DNA of 64,000 bases from Taxillus chinensis (lineage: Eukaryota > Streptophyta > Magnoliopsida > Santalales > Loranthaceae), in assembly GCA_023512835.1 (NCBI GenBank), contig CM042086.1, forward strand, positions 15,202,309-15,266,308, read 5' to 3'. The notes under the pieces are model-generated. The model saw nothing but the letters and a program-made list of their open reading frames with translations, searched no databases and was not told the DNA's origin. Made by a program: the position numbers and the translations under genes. Shown piece by piece: positions 23,982 through 36,539 of this stretch. Numbering within the stretch: position 1 is the stretch's first letter; each line of letters begins with the position of its first letter.

Positions 23982-24520
23982 TGTGGCTCGCAACGATACA
24001 CTCAGAAACCCTAATACTCAAATCGAATCAACCCTATAAAAACACCCAAATTTCACAGAAGATTTCTTGGGCAAGCTGGGAATATTATTTGGTCGGTTAT
24101 CAAAATGAGATTTAAAAAAAAAAAACAAAAAAAACAAATCCGGCGCATCATATAATTAATTTCTAAATCAATTAATATTTTATTTCAATTTCAATTTTGA
24201 ATGTTGTAACTTAAAAAAAAAAACAATTTTCTGATCCATCACATTCTCACTTTTTTCAATAGGATACGATTTTTTTAAACATTATCTTTTCACAAAATAG
24301 AATTCACTTTTCAAATTAATAATTAAAACTCAAAAAAATCACAAAACACAAAAAAAATATCAAACACTCCCTTAATTATTATAAAAATCTATATTTAGTT
24401 TCTAAATTCACTTATTTCTAAATTATATTTTTTCTATTTTAAAAAAATAATTCATCAATCATCTTTATTTTACTCTCTATTATATTTTAAAAAATATCTA
24501 TTTGAAGTCATCAAAATATG

Positions 24521-24631
24521 ACTACATTGCAAGTCTTTTGTATTTTTATCAAAATAAGGTCATTTTGATTAATAAATTTTTAATTAAAACTAAATTATTT
24601 TGATAAAAATATAAAAGGACTGCAATATAAT
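24521..24631. repeat. Short inverted repeat (hairpin of about 110 bp)
   Basis: The left arm, ACTACATTGCAAGTCTTTTG and onward (24521-24556), is largely complementary to 24596-24631, which ends AAGGACTGCAATATAAT. The loop is about 40 bp and AT-rich. It sits directly beside the hAT-like element at 24641. It could be a worn MITE or a hairpin RNA source. Confidence 0.65.
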
Positions 24632-24640
24632 CCTCATAAT

Positions 24641-25230
24641 TAGGGTTGTGCGTAGGTCAAGTGGGGTCGAGTGAAAGGCTAAATCATCAACCGACTCGTC
24701 TTTAGCAGGTGACTAATTCTTTAACTTTTTAACTGACCCATCAACCTCAATAATTAACGAATTTATTATTTTTTTGGCTGGTTATAACCGGTGGGTATGG
24801 TGGACTGAGTGGGTGTCAATCGTCATTTATCAGTATATAATTAGACGACATATACTGAAAAAAATTAAACATATAAACTATAAAATAATTATAATTAAAA
24901 TTATATTATTTTATTCACTAAGTATTTATAATAACATATGATGAAATATGTTAAATTTATGGATCATAGCATTATAAACTCACAATCATAAGCATTACGC
25001 TGCATAGCTCTCACCTCTCGCAATGAGAAAGACAATAATAAACTAATGTCTAATAAATAGATGATAGGGTTTACTTTATTTTTATAATAAGGTGCGACGG
25101 CTCAGGTTAATAGTTGGTTTGAGTATTCTCACCCACCAACCGACCCACTCATGTATATAATTTTTATTCACGGGTAACAGGTAAGTTCAGTTTGGGTCGG
25201 GCGGATAGAGCGGATAGATGCACACCCCTA
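24641..25230. mobile_element. hAT-like non-autonomous element
   Basis: The left end is TAGGGTTGTGCGTAGGTC; the right end is the reverse complement of TAGGGGTGTGCATCTATCC. The flanking octamers CTCATAAT and CCCAAAAT match at 6 of 8 positions. The subterminal regions carry ACCGACTCGTC-type and ACCGACCCACTC-type motifs, as in many plant hAT MITEs. The interior is AT-rich without a transposase. Confidence 0.6.
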
Positions 25231-25635
25231 CCCAAAATAAAGACTACAAATAGCATTAATCTATTAAAAATTATTTATTACTATTATTCAAAAAAAATAT
25301 GTTTGATTATCTTATTTTTATTTTCGTTTTTAAAATATATAACGAATATATCGCTTTTGTTTAGAGAAAAAATAAAAAATATCCGTTTTTATATTAAAAA
25401 AATATAAAAATACAGCTCCCGCAGTCATGTAAATTTCATCTCCAAAAGCTTTTTACAAAACCCTATTGTGGTGTTGCGACCTCCCGAAATCCGCGGCGTT
25501 GCTGCCATGAGCCATCTTACCAGAAGATATCAATCGATCCACGCTGCTGTCGCCCTACCTTGCAGATGCAGACACCACGGATTGGAGCAAACACGACTGA
25601 AAGGAGAAGACGCTGTGGTTGGGGTGGGACGGAGA

Positions 25636-25785
25636 TCAGAGTTGGCGCCGAGGAGGACGTACGGCGCGGGTGTGGACGGTGAGGCTGAGGGCGGCGAGGC
25701 GGGGGACGAGCGAGCATGCCTTGAGGGCGAAGGGGAAGACGTTTCGGTCGGCGAGGTAGTGTGAGGCTCGGTCATGGGAGGCGAA
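25636..25785 (-). pseudogene. PPR-protein fragment (pseudogene)
   Basis: The minus frame from 25785 to a stop at 25638-25636 reads FASHDRASHYLADRNVFPF followed by ALKACSLVPRLAALSLTVHT, resembling the 'FPFxLKAC ... VHTRAV' segment typical of PLS-class PPR repeats. Reading then shifts into another frame (GANSDL), as expected after an indel. Upstream in-frame stops and no continuation into further repeats indicate a decayed fragment. Its GC content is far above the flanks. Identification rests on motif resemblance only. Confidence 0.45.
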
Positions 25786-25871
25786 TCAACGGATGAGGGA
25801 CTTCTAGTCAGCGGTGGAGGGAGGCTGGGTGCGGGTTGGTGGTGGTGGATCCGGCGATGCCAGGGCGTGGA

Positions 25872-25909
<38 letters not shown>

Positions 25910-25914
25910 GTGTA
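25872..25914. repeat. (TAA)n microsatellite
   Basis: An uninterrupted run of about 13 ATA/TAA triplets follows immediately after the GC-rich PPR-like fragment. Confidence 0.95.
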
Positions 25915-28900
25915 TCAAATGCTTTAATTTCAACGTGACATAAAGTCTACGGATTCACCTATCTCTCAAAAGCCTATGGTGATCACCCACTGATACCAGA
26001 CACCAAATTTCAAACCCCCACCCACAGCCATGTATCTCATTTTTCTTCCCCTAAGTCACACGGTTCACTATGGAAATTAAATTATGGATTTTGCCTTATA
26101 AAATGACCATTAGTTGACTCCTACCGATATACATACATCTTGGAAGAAAGAGTTGAAGAAAGGTGTAAACTTATTCCACATATTAAGGTTTAAAATTTTA
26201 ATTTACCTATATAGCTGAAATTTTGTATATCTACAAACTCTATATTCAAAAAAATTTAGTTTTGAATGTTGAGTGATTACTCACTACCTATATTGTACCT
26301 TTCAATTGATTCAGTAGATTTGTTTCTCCTCTGCCTATAAGTTGAATTAATCACATCAATTTTGTATTTGTTATTCCTATATTTTGATTATTTATTTATT
26401 TTTGTTCAATTATTTGGGAAGAGGTTTTTCGTAAATATTTTTTTTTTAATTAAATTTAAGTGTAGCTAGTAGCTAACTTATACCAGATGACTTATTTAAC
26501 TTAATCCAACTTATTTAAATACTAATTTCAATGAAAATTAAAGAAAACAACAAGTATGAAATTAGGAGGTAGATGTTTTTGATTGCAAAATTAATTTAAA
26601 TAAGTAAGAATCAAATTTGGGAATATCAATTAACCCAGCTGTAATGACCACAACCTCAATAGATGAATAAGAAAATTATGACTTTCTAATTTAATTGTAT
26701 TAAAATACCATGAATACAACTAAATTTATACAAATCCTATAAGAAATTATGATTTAAAACAAAAAAATCATTTAGTTGACACAAACTAAAAGATATGCAT
26801 ACAAACCATCTCCTCCTTCTAACGAATTAGGATCATTTGTTGAAATAACATGGATATAATTGAAAAGAAAACGAGGGAAGCTCTAAATCAGTATATAGCA
26901 AATAAAATCATTTACTCTCATCTTAAAAATTAAATAAAATAAAATAAAATTCAAGACAGAATTTGTAAAATACTAGTATAATTATTTAGCTTCTGTTTGG
27001 TTTAAAGGATTAAAACATAGTTTAATAAAAGGATACATTATAACATAGTTATTTTAAAAAATGAATTTTAATTTTTAAATTTTTTTTCTCGCATCTAATT
27101 TATTTATTTTAAAAATATTTTTTCCTTTTTTTGCTTTAACAACTAATGTGATAGCATACTTGCACAATAAAATTGGAAGAAAACTTTTTCTTTTTCTTTA
27201 TGGTGGATTAGGCCGGCTGTTTTTGGGCTCACTAATTTTTTGGGCCAGAGTACTTAAATGTCCTGCCCACAACCTTCTCGTCGCCTACAAGTCCTTGGGG
27301 GCACCGCAACTTCAACCGCGTCACCAAGAAGATCGACGTCTGTAGCTTTGATCGGCATCCTCGCCCTCGACCTACAACAGAACTATAGCGACATTAATAA
27401 GGGTGGTGGCACCAACACCACCTTCGACAGAGATTTCCCGGACCTGGGCGGCTGAGCGGCCACCGTGTGGTGGCACAGTTGGATCATCACGGCACCGACA
27501 ACAAGTCTGCGACTATGTTTGACAAGTCTATGGTTGTCGTACCTCGCTGGCCAGCTTGTTTAGGCTGTGCTTTAAACGGATTGAAATTAAAGCAACCCAT
27601 CTTTCATCCTATTGAATTTTAAGATATGTTTGGTGACTTATTTTTGTTTTGAAATAGCATGCAGTTGTTTTTAATATTTTTTTTAAATAGTAGTTTATTA
27701 TTTTTAAAAAAAAATGCAAATGGCTTTTATCAAAAATAGTAATGTGATGAGTCCATACATGTGTAGCCTGTCCTCTCAGCTCATGCCCCTGTGATATGCC
27801 TGTATTAAACAGCCTTTGACGTGTGATACGTGCATCGCTACATGCACATATCGTGTTACATTAGATATCTTTCACCCCTGAGACTCTTTTTATATTTATT
27901 TTTTTTATCGTACTAAAAATCTTTCTTTTTTAATTAATTTATTTTATTTAATTCATATTCATATATTTTGAATTTTACTTTAGTTTCCTAATTCTGTTAG
28001 GTTTTCAATTTTTAGTTATTAGCTTGCATATAAATAAGTCTTGTATTCGGATATAATAAATTATCGAATTAGACTTTTATCAATTATAGACTCTCATATT
28101 AGAGGCTTATTATTATTTCAGCTTTTCCGGTTTAATAATTAAATCACTTGGAATATGATTTGGGTAAATTCTATTATTCATCTCTAGATTATTGTTGGAT
28201 CATAATTAAGATCCTCAACATAATAGTACAAAAAACAATTATTATTTTTAGTTATTATATGTTTTGAGAAACTGAACAAGATTATTTTTTGAAATATGAT
28301 TATTTTTAAAAAGGTTCAAATAAATTGTCATCACTTATAACTACTTTTAAATTCATTGGACTCATTATTTTAAAAAATAATTCTATTTTCAAAAATAAAA
28401 TTATCGTACCAAACGATGTACATGTTTGGAGTATTTCTTTGTCTTTATTTTTTAAAATATGATATTGGATATAGAAAATTCAAAATAATTTAAAATTTTT
28501 TTATTTTAAAAATTTTTAAATCAAAAACAGCTATTATTTTTTAAAAATAAAAGAGAAAATGCTCAAATAAAATACTAAATATTTACTTACAATAATGTGT
28601 GTTGTAGGCATACAATAGGTGGGTTGGACCCAAAACTGTCCGTCTGAACGGGGCGGGCCTTGTTTTTTTATTTTGGGGGGGGGGGGGGGGGTTTTTTTAT
28701 TACAATAATTATTTTTTATTTAAAATACAAAACTAGGGGAAAACTCGGAATCCCACCCGATAGAGTATTGAAACAGGACAAATCGGGTGGGAGCGATACG
28801 GGGCAAAATTGCCGAGCTTGTATGGTGTGTATAGAGGTTAAGTCGATTTGTTAATATGCTTTTTGTTGTTTACATGTGGGAAAATGGACGCAGAGGGAAG

Positions 28901-30024
28901 TGATGAAGGGCGGAAATAGAATGACAACATGGCAGTGTGAAAGCATATATGATTCCCCCTATCATATCCTCTCAGCCTTTATGGGACATTAATTGAGGGG
29001 CACCATAGACGTACTACAAAAGTCCCTTTTATTATCAGCTTTAACGATCATAATAATCTACGCATAGGGAATTATTGTGCTTTCTTTAGAGAACACAGGT
29101 CCTGCATCAGCCGTTCAAAGCAATCATTTTTTTTTCCTTTTTCTTTTCATTTTATATATATATTTTTAATTCTCTGTTTTGTTCTTTTCGTTGATGGAGT
29201 CTTTTTAGGTCAAAGTAATGATAGCGCTTACGTGGGAATGAATTTGAAGTTTAAAGTTGCATTGGCTTGTTGTGGGGGGAGGAGGGTCCCCCCCCCATTT
29301 GAGGATTAGTTTTACTATACTAGCAGGCAGCATACGAATCACAGTTAAATTGCATTTGCAGTGTAGGTTAAAACTATGATCAAAACATGTACTGAGTAAG
29401 GCATTGTTATATGGATACTACACCTTTTGATTTCAAAAACATCTGGTCTGCATAAAACCTGAAAATAAATCACCTTGCCAGAATTGCTTAATCCATAGGT
29501 TCATGGATTAATCTTGTGATGGTTTACCGTTGGGAGGTAAAAAACCAAAACTGTAATTTGACGCGTGTACTGCATAGTGAGATCATTTTTATTTTGCTTT
29601 GTTTAATTTCATTATTTTATAAAAAAATATATGAATAATTAGTCCCTTCACTTAAATATATTGTGTGATACTCATTCAATAATTTATTGATGCGTGTGTG
29701 TATAATGATAGGTAATTGGTTAGACATGTGGACATGGATCCTTTTTTGGTTGTAGCTTTAGAAAATTTCTCATTTGTTGCTCTGAAATCCCATGCCTTGG
29801 GCAGGTGAAAAACCCAGAAAGAAGGGGAAAAAAAAACTTCGAGATAGATAACAAAAGAGATGCATACCATGAAAAAGGATCAACAACAGTTTTGTACAAG
29901 AAGATTAGAAGCAAAGAAAGTAGATTAGAACAACCAATAGCCCCCACCCCCCCAACAAAATAAAACCAATAAAGTAAAAACCAACCTATAGTGAGAAAGT
30001 TACACGTGTACCCCAGGTCACCAG
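25915..30024. other. Intergenic DNA, one degraded coding-like patch
   Basis: Mostly AT-rich. At about 27240-27560 composition turns GC-rich and several short frames overlap (for example one containing NKGGGTNTTFDRDFPDLGG). Frame changes and stops suggest an old gene fragment of unknown origin. A G run of about 18 at about 28675-28691 sits between T runs. The final part up to 30024 is probably the 3' UTR and flank of the SMXL gene on the minus strand. Confidence 0.45.
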
Positions 30025-33000
30025 TTAGTGCATGAAGGAAACTTGGATTTTCCTGGGAAGACTTGAACCCATGAACCCATCATCCAGACGCTTCTCTTCA
30101 ATGCCCCCAAAACAAAGCCTAACACCCTTACCCTCCTTATCACCAATTTTAATTGTTTCCAAGCTTGTTTGAAAAACCTCTTTTAGCCATTTCTCAAACA
30201 AGCTGTTGAGAAAAGAACCAGAACCAAATACTATCCCTTCTAACACCTTTTGCTCAACAACAAAGTAATCTATACCCTCACTTCCATATACCTCCTTGAA
30301 ACCCCCTCTCAGTCTGGACAAGAAATCATCCCTAACCTGAGCATCCCGGCCTGGACTCTGATTCAAAACAAAGCTGTTATCGATCATGTCAAGGAACCCC
30401 TGTGAACTACCCCCCATGACTTCTCTGGTCAGATCACTAGATATTGGGCTATAACCCCCATCAGTATCCTGGCTCCCTCCATCTTCCCCATCCTCAGCTC
30501 TCATGTTCAGATCAAGAGTGTTGGAGCTCAGCTGCCTGGTGAACTCTTTCTCGTTCTTCCGCTTATTGCAGTTTGGAGGACCTTTGATTTTATCTAGCAA
30601 ATCCCACTCAGCTTTTCTCTTGTGATCTGAATTGCGGTGTGAGCCTAAGAAGGGACTCGTTTCATTGACTTGCAGCTTCATTGAGACAACAGAAGAAACA
30701 AATCTCTTGCCATTTTCATACACAGGGGAGTCACCTTTAGCTAGAATATACACTACTCGGCTATTATTAGTCCCTTCTCTTGTACCCGATTCTCCACATA
30801 GCTTCCCATATTCAAATCTCTCAGCAAGGAAACTCATGAGGTGGTCATCAGCCGCATCAACATTTTCCACCAGAACAACAAGCTTCTGGTATTTTACTAA
30901 GGCTTTCACAAGCATTTCCTGATGGGTGTATCCCCCATAATCATCTTTCTTGCCAACATCAATGTGGAAGAGAAAATCAGTAGAACCAAAAATTGAGTCT
31001 GCAATTGCAAGTGCCAACCGCCTCCTTCCTACCCAGTCATCCCCATGAATCAACAACCATGACTCCATCTTGGTCAACTTGTTCTCATCCATCAATGCCC
31101 TAACTATGGAAGGGACGGTCTTGGATTGCCAAGGAACATTCTCTTGTATCAACTTGCATGCATCTGGCTTCTGCGGAAGCCCTTCTCTGCTGGGATCCGA
31201 GGATAGGGAATTTCCAAGAGCAAGAGTGATCTTCACTTCCTTGTCCTGGCTATCCCTCAGGGAATCCAATCTCGGCACCTCAGACTCACACTTCTGGTTC
31301 GGCTGGACAAAGCTGAATTCAATTTGGCAGGATTGTTGGCGTCTGAATCGAAGCAGTGTAGGGGCAGCAAGGTCGTCGAGCCTTGATGGAGTGTGTTCAG
31401 GGGTGAAGGAGATGGAATTTGGATCGGCAATGCTCTGGGCGGACCAAGGGTGTGATGAAGTATAAGAGGAAGGTGCCGTCCCACCACCTAAAAATTCATT
31501 CAAATGGATCTCACTGGGCCTTCTATTGTGGAGGCTGTGGCACAATCTGTTCCATTTCTTCCTCAGCTCCACCAAATCATCCTGATACTTAAGATTAAGT
31601 ACTGGTTAGAAAAATATACTGCACGTAAGTTTTGAGAACTGAACCTGGCCTTTTGATTTTTGTGTACCTTTTGCGGGGTATGGATAGTGCAGTTAGGCTG
31701 CAGAAACGAAGGCTGGCATATTTGCTGGCCAGACATGAAGAAGGCAACCTCCTTCTCATAATTTGAGGTGCATTCTGCACAACAACTGAGCTTGTGTTCA
31801 TCCTCCTTGGGGATCGGTACTTTTGTTTCCAGCAGTGAGCATGCATTTTCTGGGAATATCCTGGAATCATTGATGCTGCAGCATGTTGATCATTATTCAT
31901 TAGAGAAAGTACAAAATCTTTCTAGCAATTGTGCAGTTCATAATTATAATTCCATAAATACATGTAATCTTAACAATTTTCAGCTTTCAATCACATTCCA
32001 AATTCCACAAACACGTAAGTTCCAGATTTTTAATAACTACAATAGGAACTTTCATATACATAACCACATAAATACATGTCGCCTAACATTGCTCAGTCTC
32101 TCTATCACATTCCAAATATGGAATATATCTTTTCCAGGTGCATATTACAGGTCTTAAAAGAAGATAAATTAATGCTTTTTAAAACACAAAATTTCTTACT
32201 ATAACCACTTTTCCTGCAGCTGACACTTCACTACATATACCTAAATCGTACTGTTCATGAGCGACATATCCTAACACAGCATGGAAGCTGAATTGAACCC
32301 TGCAGGTCTAAAAAAATCTAAACTAACGCATATGTTCCCTTTAAAAAATATAATTCACTATTATTTCCTGCAGCTGAAATGATGACGCATATTTCACTAC
32401 CCCCACCGATACCTATAATATACTGTTCATGCCTTTTCGTGTATGCGTTGCTGAACTGATTCCACATGGGCTGGCTTTTTATTTATTTATTTATTTATAA
32501 ATGTACTATTCATGAGCGATGTGTCGAAACACACAGCATAGGAATAAAACAAACGTACTGCACCCATTTCCGCCCCACACACCGACCCATCAACTTTTAT
32601 GCTGTGGGTCACTGCCCACATTTCAGACAGTAACCAAAAAGCCCCAAACCAAAACAATATAAAAATCAAGGTCTGATACGATAATGAATCACCTTTACTA
32701 AATTCAAGTCATTAGTGAGTATAGTTATAGTTAGTAAACGGTATTAGCGGGAGATTAATTACAATTACCTAGAAGCGCGGAGGGTCAGGTCAAGGGGGGC
32801 AGCAGCAGAAGCAGAGGGCACAGAGACAACCTGGAGACCCCACTGTGTCTCCAGGGAAGGCAGCCTCATTTGACACCTCAAATATGTCTCCGAATTCGCC
32901 GTCCCCATCACCCATACCCTGCCTTTCCCCTCCGCCTCCGCCGCTGACCACCGTGAATTCTCGTCCCCTCTGTTGTGATCACAAAGCAGCCTCCCTATCT

Positions 33001-34144
33001 CCCCCACCAAATGATCCACCGCGCTGTAACCGCCGCTTCCGCCGCCTTCCACGGCCCATTTCAAATCTCCGGCATATATTATCACCCCACCTCCACCGGA
33101 TGCGGCGGCGGAAAAGTTGGCTTCCACCTTCCGCTTGAGGTCGGATACCCGCGTTACCACCTCCTCCCTCTGCATAAGCCGCATTGAAATCGGAGAGAAA
33201 TGGAGGCGCACGAAGCGGGCAGCCTTGAGTTCACCCGGAGCCTCACCTCCCTCCACCTTCCTCATCAGCTCCGCCACGAGCGCCTCAATGGCCGGGGTGG
33301 AATCTCCGACCACAGCTGCGTTGCTCCTCCCCTTCTTCCGCAATAGAACCTCCATCAGCAGTGCCACGTCGGAGTCCGGGACGGCAGGATTGATTTTTCT
33401 TGGCGGGGAAACGAAAACAGCCGCCGATGCCGCCGGGTTGAAGAAATGCGGCGGCCAGAAGCCGCTGCCGGACTGGGGGTGGTGAATCTGGTGAAGGTGG
33501 TGGGAGTCGCGGCCAGGGGAAGACGGGGAGGAGAAGACGCCGCCGCCGGAGGCGCCGTAGCAGTGGAAGACGGAGGGGGCGGAGAGGACACCGGCCTCCT
33601 CGAGGCTGTTTTTGACGGCAGTGCTGGAGAAACCGGCCTCGCGCATGACACGGCTCACACTGGGGTCGTCGAGGATGGAGATGACAAGCTGCTCAAGCTG
33701 GACCTTGACCGCTATCAGGGGCGCCTGGTTGCTGCTGCTGTGCTGCTGCTGCTCGATGCAGCCGCGGCGCTGGTGGGCCTGGGCGCGCTTGAGGGCCGCT
33801 ATCAGAGCGTTGGAGAGCGACGGCTGGGAATGGAGGAGCGGGGAAGGCGCGGTGGGGAGGCGATTGAGGGCGACGTTGAAGCACAGCTCCAGTGCTCGGC
33901 ACTGGAGTGGGTGGGGAGGCTGGTGGTGGTGGTGTGTTGAGTTTGTGACTTGGGAGCGAAGGCAGGCACGGCGGAGGAGGCTGGCGCGGGAGGCCCCGGC
34001 GCCGCCAGCCAAGAGTGTGGCTGCGACGTGGAGCGGAGTCACCTGGGCATGGCCGCGGCGACGGGCCAGCGCCAGGGAGTGCTTCAACACCGAAGCAGCC
34101 TCCGCGGTGAGGGTCTGCGGGACCGTACAGGCTCCTGATCGCAT
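30025..34144 (-). CDS. SMXL4/5: SMAX1-like protein, SMXL4/SMXL5 type
   Basis: Three minus-strand exons: 34144-32769, 31875-31668 and 31581-30025. Phases are compatible and they give 1046 aa. The start MRSGACTVPQTLTAEAASVL is the SMXL4/5 version of the family start; an in-frame ATG 10 codons upstream is not needed. The double Clp-N region (about residues 1-180) includes HAQVTPLHVAATLLA, HPLQCRALELCFNVALNRLP and LISILDDPSVSRVMREAGFS-like motifs. The ATPase-like half has a degenerate Walker A (GDDWVGRRRLALAIA, about 708-722) and an EAR motif LDLNM at about 884-888. The RGKT degron of SMAX1/D53-type members is absent (FHIDVGKKDDYGG at its place), as in SMXL3/4/5, which are not degraded through MAX2 and promote phloem formation. 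Nuclear transcriptional co-repressor function is inferred from the family. Confidence 0.93.
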
Positions 34145-35740
34145 CACTTGGATAATTCCCCCACCCCCCACCACCCCTTGTGACTACTGGGTTTCTTAAG
34201 GACCAGGATTTTTGTTTGATCTCCTTCTTGTTATCTGCGTGTATAAACCACACCACCCCCCAAACCCCAAGGATGCTTGCTGCAGAAAAGCTAACTTCGA
34301 TGCTCTCTCTCTCTCTCTCTCACTCACTTTTTTTTGGCACCCTGATCCTTTACTTAATAGATTATGCAGAAGAAATGACAATGACAGTAGTAGTGACACA
34401 GAGAGAGAGAGAGATAGAGAGAGAGGGAGAGCGTAGGTTCTGATGAGGGCTTTAAATGAGGCCACACACACACACACACAGAGAAGCACGGAGCTGGGTT
34501 CAAATAAGGAAAACGAGCAGAAGGTATTTTTGGTTTGCAGGGAAGAGGGTATAGGAAGAATGCTGAGGAAACAGAGGAAATGAATGGACCAGACCATTAC
34601 CACCTTTATACCGCCTCCTTTTTCTCTTCTCTCTCCTATTCGGATTGCTTTTCTTTTATTATTTGTTAACTTTTACTTTTATGGGAGAGGTTTGTTTGTT
34701 CTTTTACACTCTTGCTTTTTGGATTCCTTTATTGTTTCTCACCCATTAAATGCTCTCTTATTGCCTCGCTTTATCCTCCTCTTTATTTTATGGTGTTTTT
34801 GTGCATTATATTAATATATTATATACCCCTCTCTCTCTCTCCCTCTCTCTCTCTCTATATATATATACACACGCATCTTTTCGTAGTTTGGAATTACAAT
34901 GCAGCATGCATACCCCTCCGGTCTTCCCCATCCATTATTGTATGCGATGCGATGCGATGCGAGGCCCCTAAAAGAGGACACTAGCATGTACTAAGTTGCA
35001 GTTATGTTAATGAATTAATTGTTTCACCATCAATTTCACTTATTTTGGGTGTTGGAAGCTTCGCCATACCCATATCAACATTGTAGTTAAACTTAGGATA
35101 GATACAATACCGCTGCATTCCTTGCCCACTAAAAAAAAAAAGAAAAATAGATTATTTTTCCTTTTGAACTAGAGACATGTACGCAAAACAGTAACATGTT
35201 TGTTGGGAACAGGGACCGTTTGGTTGCCCTACGCAAAATTGAGCATGGGAGCCCCTTCTCCCAAGTGATTTCCTTCCTGGTTCATATTAGGGTCGCCTCT
35301 GTTTTTTTAACGTGATATTTTACTTATTAAATTTTTTTAAAAGTATTTTAAATTTGACCGCCTCAAACAATAGCTTTAGCTTGCAAGAAGGCAGCTCATT
35401 GAAAACTTACTTTTTAATAGAATGGTTCCATTTAACCGAGCATTATTTGGCACACGTACATCATATGATTCCAGCCAAACAACTTATTGTCAATCCTGAA
35501 ATTATATGTTGTTTTAATTAACAATATTATGTTACTGATACTATTTAAAATTATTATCATGAATGTATAATGACGTTTTATGTGTACATATAAAATATGA
35601 ATAATAAAATTTATTTTGACTTATAATTTTTTTTTAATAATTATACTTAAAAAAATAATATAAATTTATCAAACATTATAAAAAAACACTACAATACCCC
35701 CTGATCTGATCTGGAATAAGATGAAAGTGCCAGCATGATT
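34145..35740. promoter_or_regulatory. SMXL upstream region with CT/GA and AT tracts
   Basis: Between the SMXL start codon and the next candidate gene, the DNA carries CT runs (about 34301-34322 and 34830-34856), GA runs (about 34400-34428), a CA run (about 34463-34481), a TA run near 34855-34867, and a GATGC pentamer repeat at about 34940-34960. On the minus strand the CT/GA tracts would lie in the 5' leader and promoter, a common plant arrangement. No coding frame is convincing. Confidence 0.5.
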
Positions 35741-35974
35741 CTAATGTATATGTAAATATATTATTCTAAAATTGGTAGCTTTAGGTGGTTCAGGAAGTGG
35801 GGTCCTCGAATTTAAAATTTGGTCCGCAGACCTTCCATCTTTGTCTATTTTTACCACATTACCCTTTGAATCAACACAACAGAGGAGCCAGCAAAAATTG
35901 AAGAAAAAGCATAATAGAGAGGAAAGAAAGGTAGAACGAGGCAGATGAGAAAAGCAGCGTTGTATTTTTCTCAT
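35741..35974 (-). CDS. Candidate small secreted peptide (77 aa)
   Basis: An uninterrupted minus frame starts at the ATG at 35974 with a basic N-terminus (MRKIQRCFSHLPRSTFLSSL), followed by a strongly hydrophobic stretch (LLCFFFNFCWLLCC, about residues 19-32) that looks like a signal peptide. A polar mature part follows (VDSKGNVVKIDKDGRSADQ) with a proline-rich block (SRTPLPEPPKATNF). An in-frame ATG 11 codons upstream (36007) is a weaker start. The leader, read on the minus strand, contains CT/GA and GT tracts typical of plant 5' UTRs. I do not recognise a known peptide-hormone motif such as CLE, CEP, IDA or RGF. The last eight residues come from AT-rich sequence. Confidence 0.42.
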   Translation of the reverse strand: MRKIQRCFSHLPRSTFLSSLLCFFFNFCWLLCCVDSKGNVVKIDKDGRSADQILNSRTPLPEPPKATNFRIIYLHIH

Positions 35975-36460
35975 GTTTATCATCTGGTCTGCCGTGTTCT
36001 GGCGCATATAAATTATTAATCTCCACCCAAGTGGCTTGCTCGCAGCAGGAGAGAGAGAGAGAGAGAGATAAAAAAATTAAAAGCAGAACCCCACACACAC
36101 ACACACACTCACTCTCTCTCTCATCTTTGATCTCCCCTGCACGCCAATCCTCACAGAGAGACGCGGTTTTATTCTCCACAAAGTACACAACAAATGAAAG
36201 CAGTCCTTTGTCTGCTCGCCTCCCTATAGCATTATTGGTTTCTTTTTCACGCTCTCAACCCCTCTCAGCCGTGACCCTTTGTCCTAATGCCTCGTGCATT
36301 GAAATTTTGCAGCCTCACAGTTCAGAGAACTTCACCAAACAATTTCATGATTAATGATAATTTTCACATTTTCAATCATTCTAAGCCGTAACAAATTAAG
36401 AATGATTGTATCAAAACGCTTAAATTATAGAACAGATTTTGATCTCCTATATACGTACCC

Positions 36461-36471
<11 letters not shown>

Positions 36472-36537
<66 letters not shown>
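36472..36537. repeat. (CT)n microsatellite
   Basis: More than 30 uninterrupted CT dinucleotides. The two serine/leucine-repeat frames across it are artefacts of the repeat. Confidence 0.97.

Positions 36538-36539
<2 letters not shown>

Noticed and set aside
27240..27560. GC-rich coding-like patch
   Set aside because: Frames change every few dozen codons, stops interrupt, and I recognise no family; it may be an old fragment but cannot be named.
33355..34256. Several 60-195-aa frames across SMXL exon 1
   Set aside because: They are antisense or shifted-frame shadows of a GC-rich, well-conserved SMXL exon.
35722..35744. A MIR167 gene on the plus strand
   Set aside because: No complementary star-like segment (CAGCTTCAC type) was found within about 150 bp on either side, so no precursor hairpin is likely.
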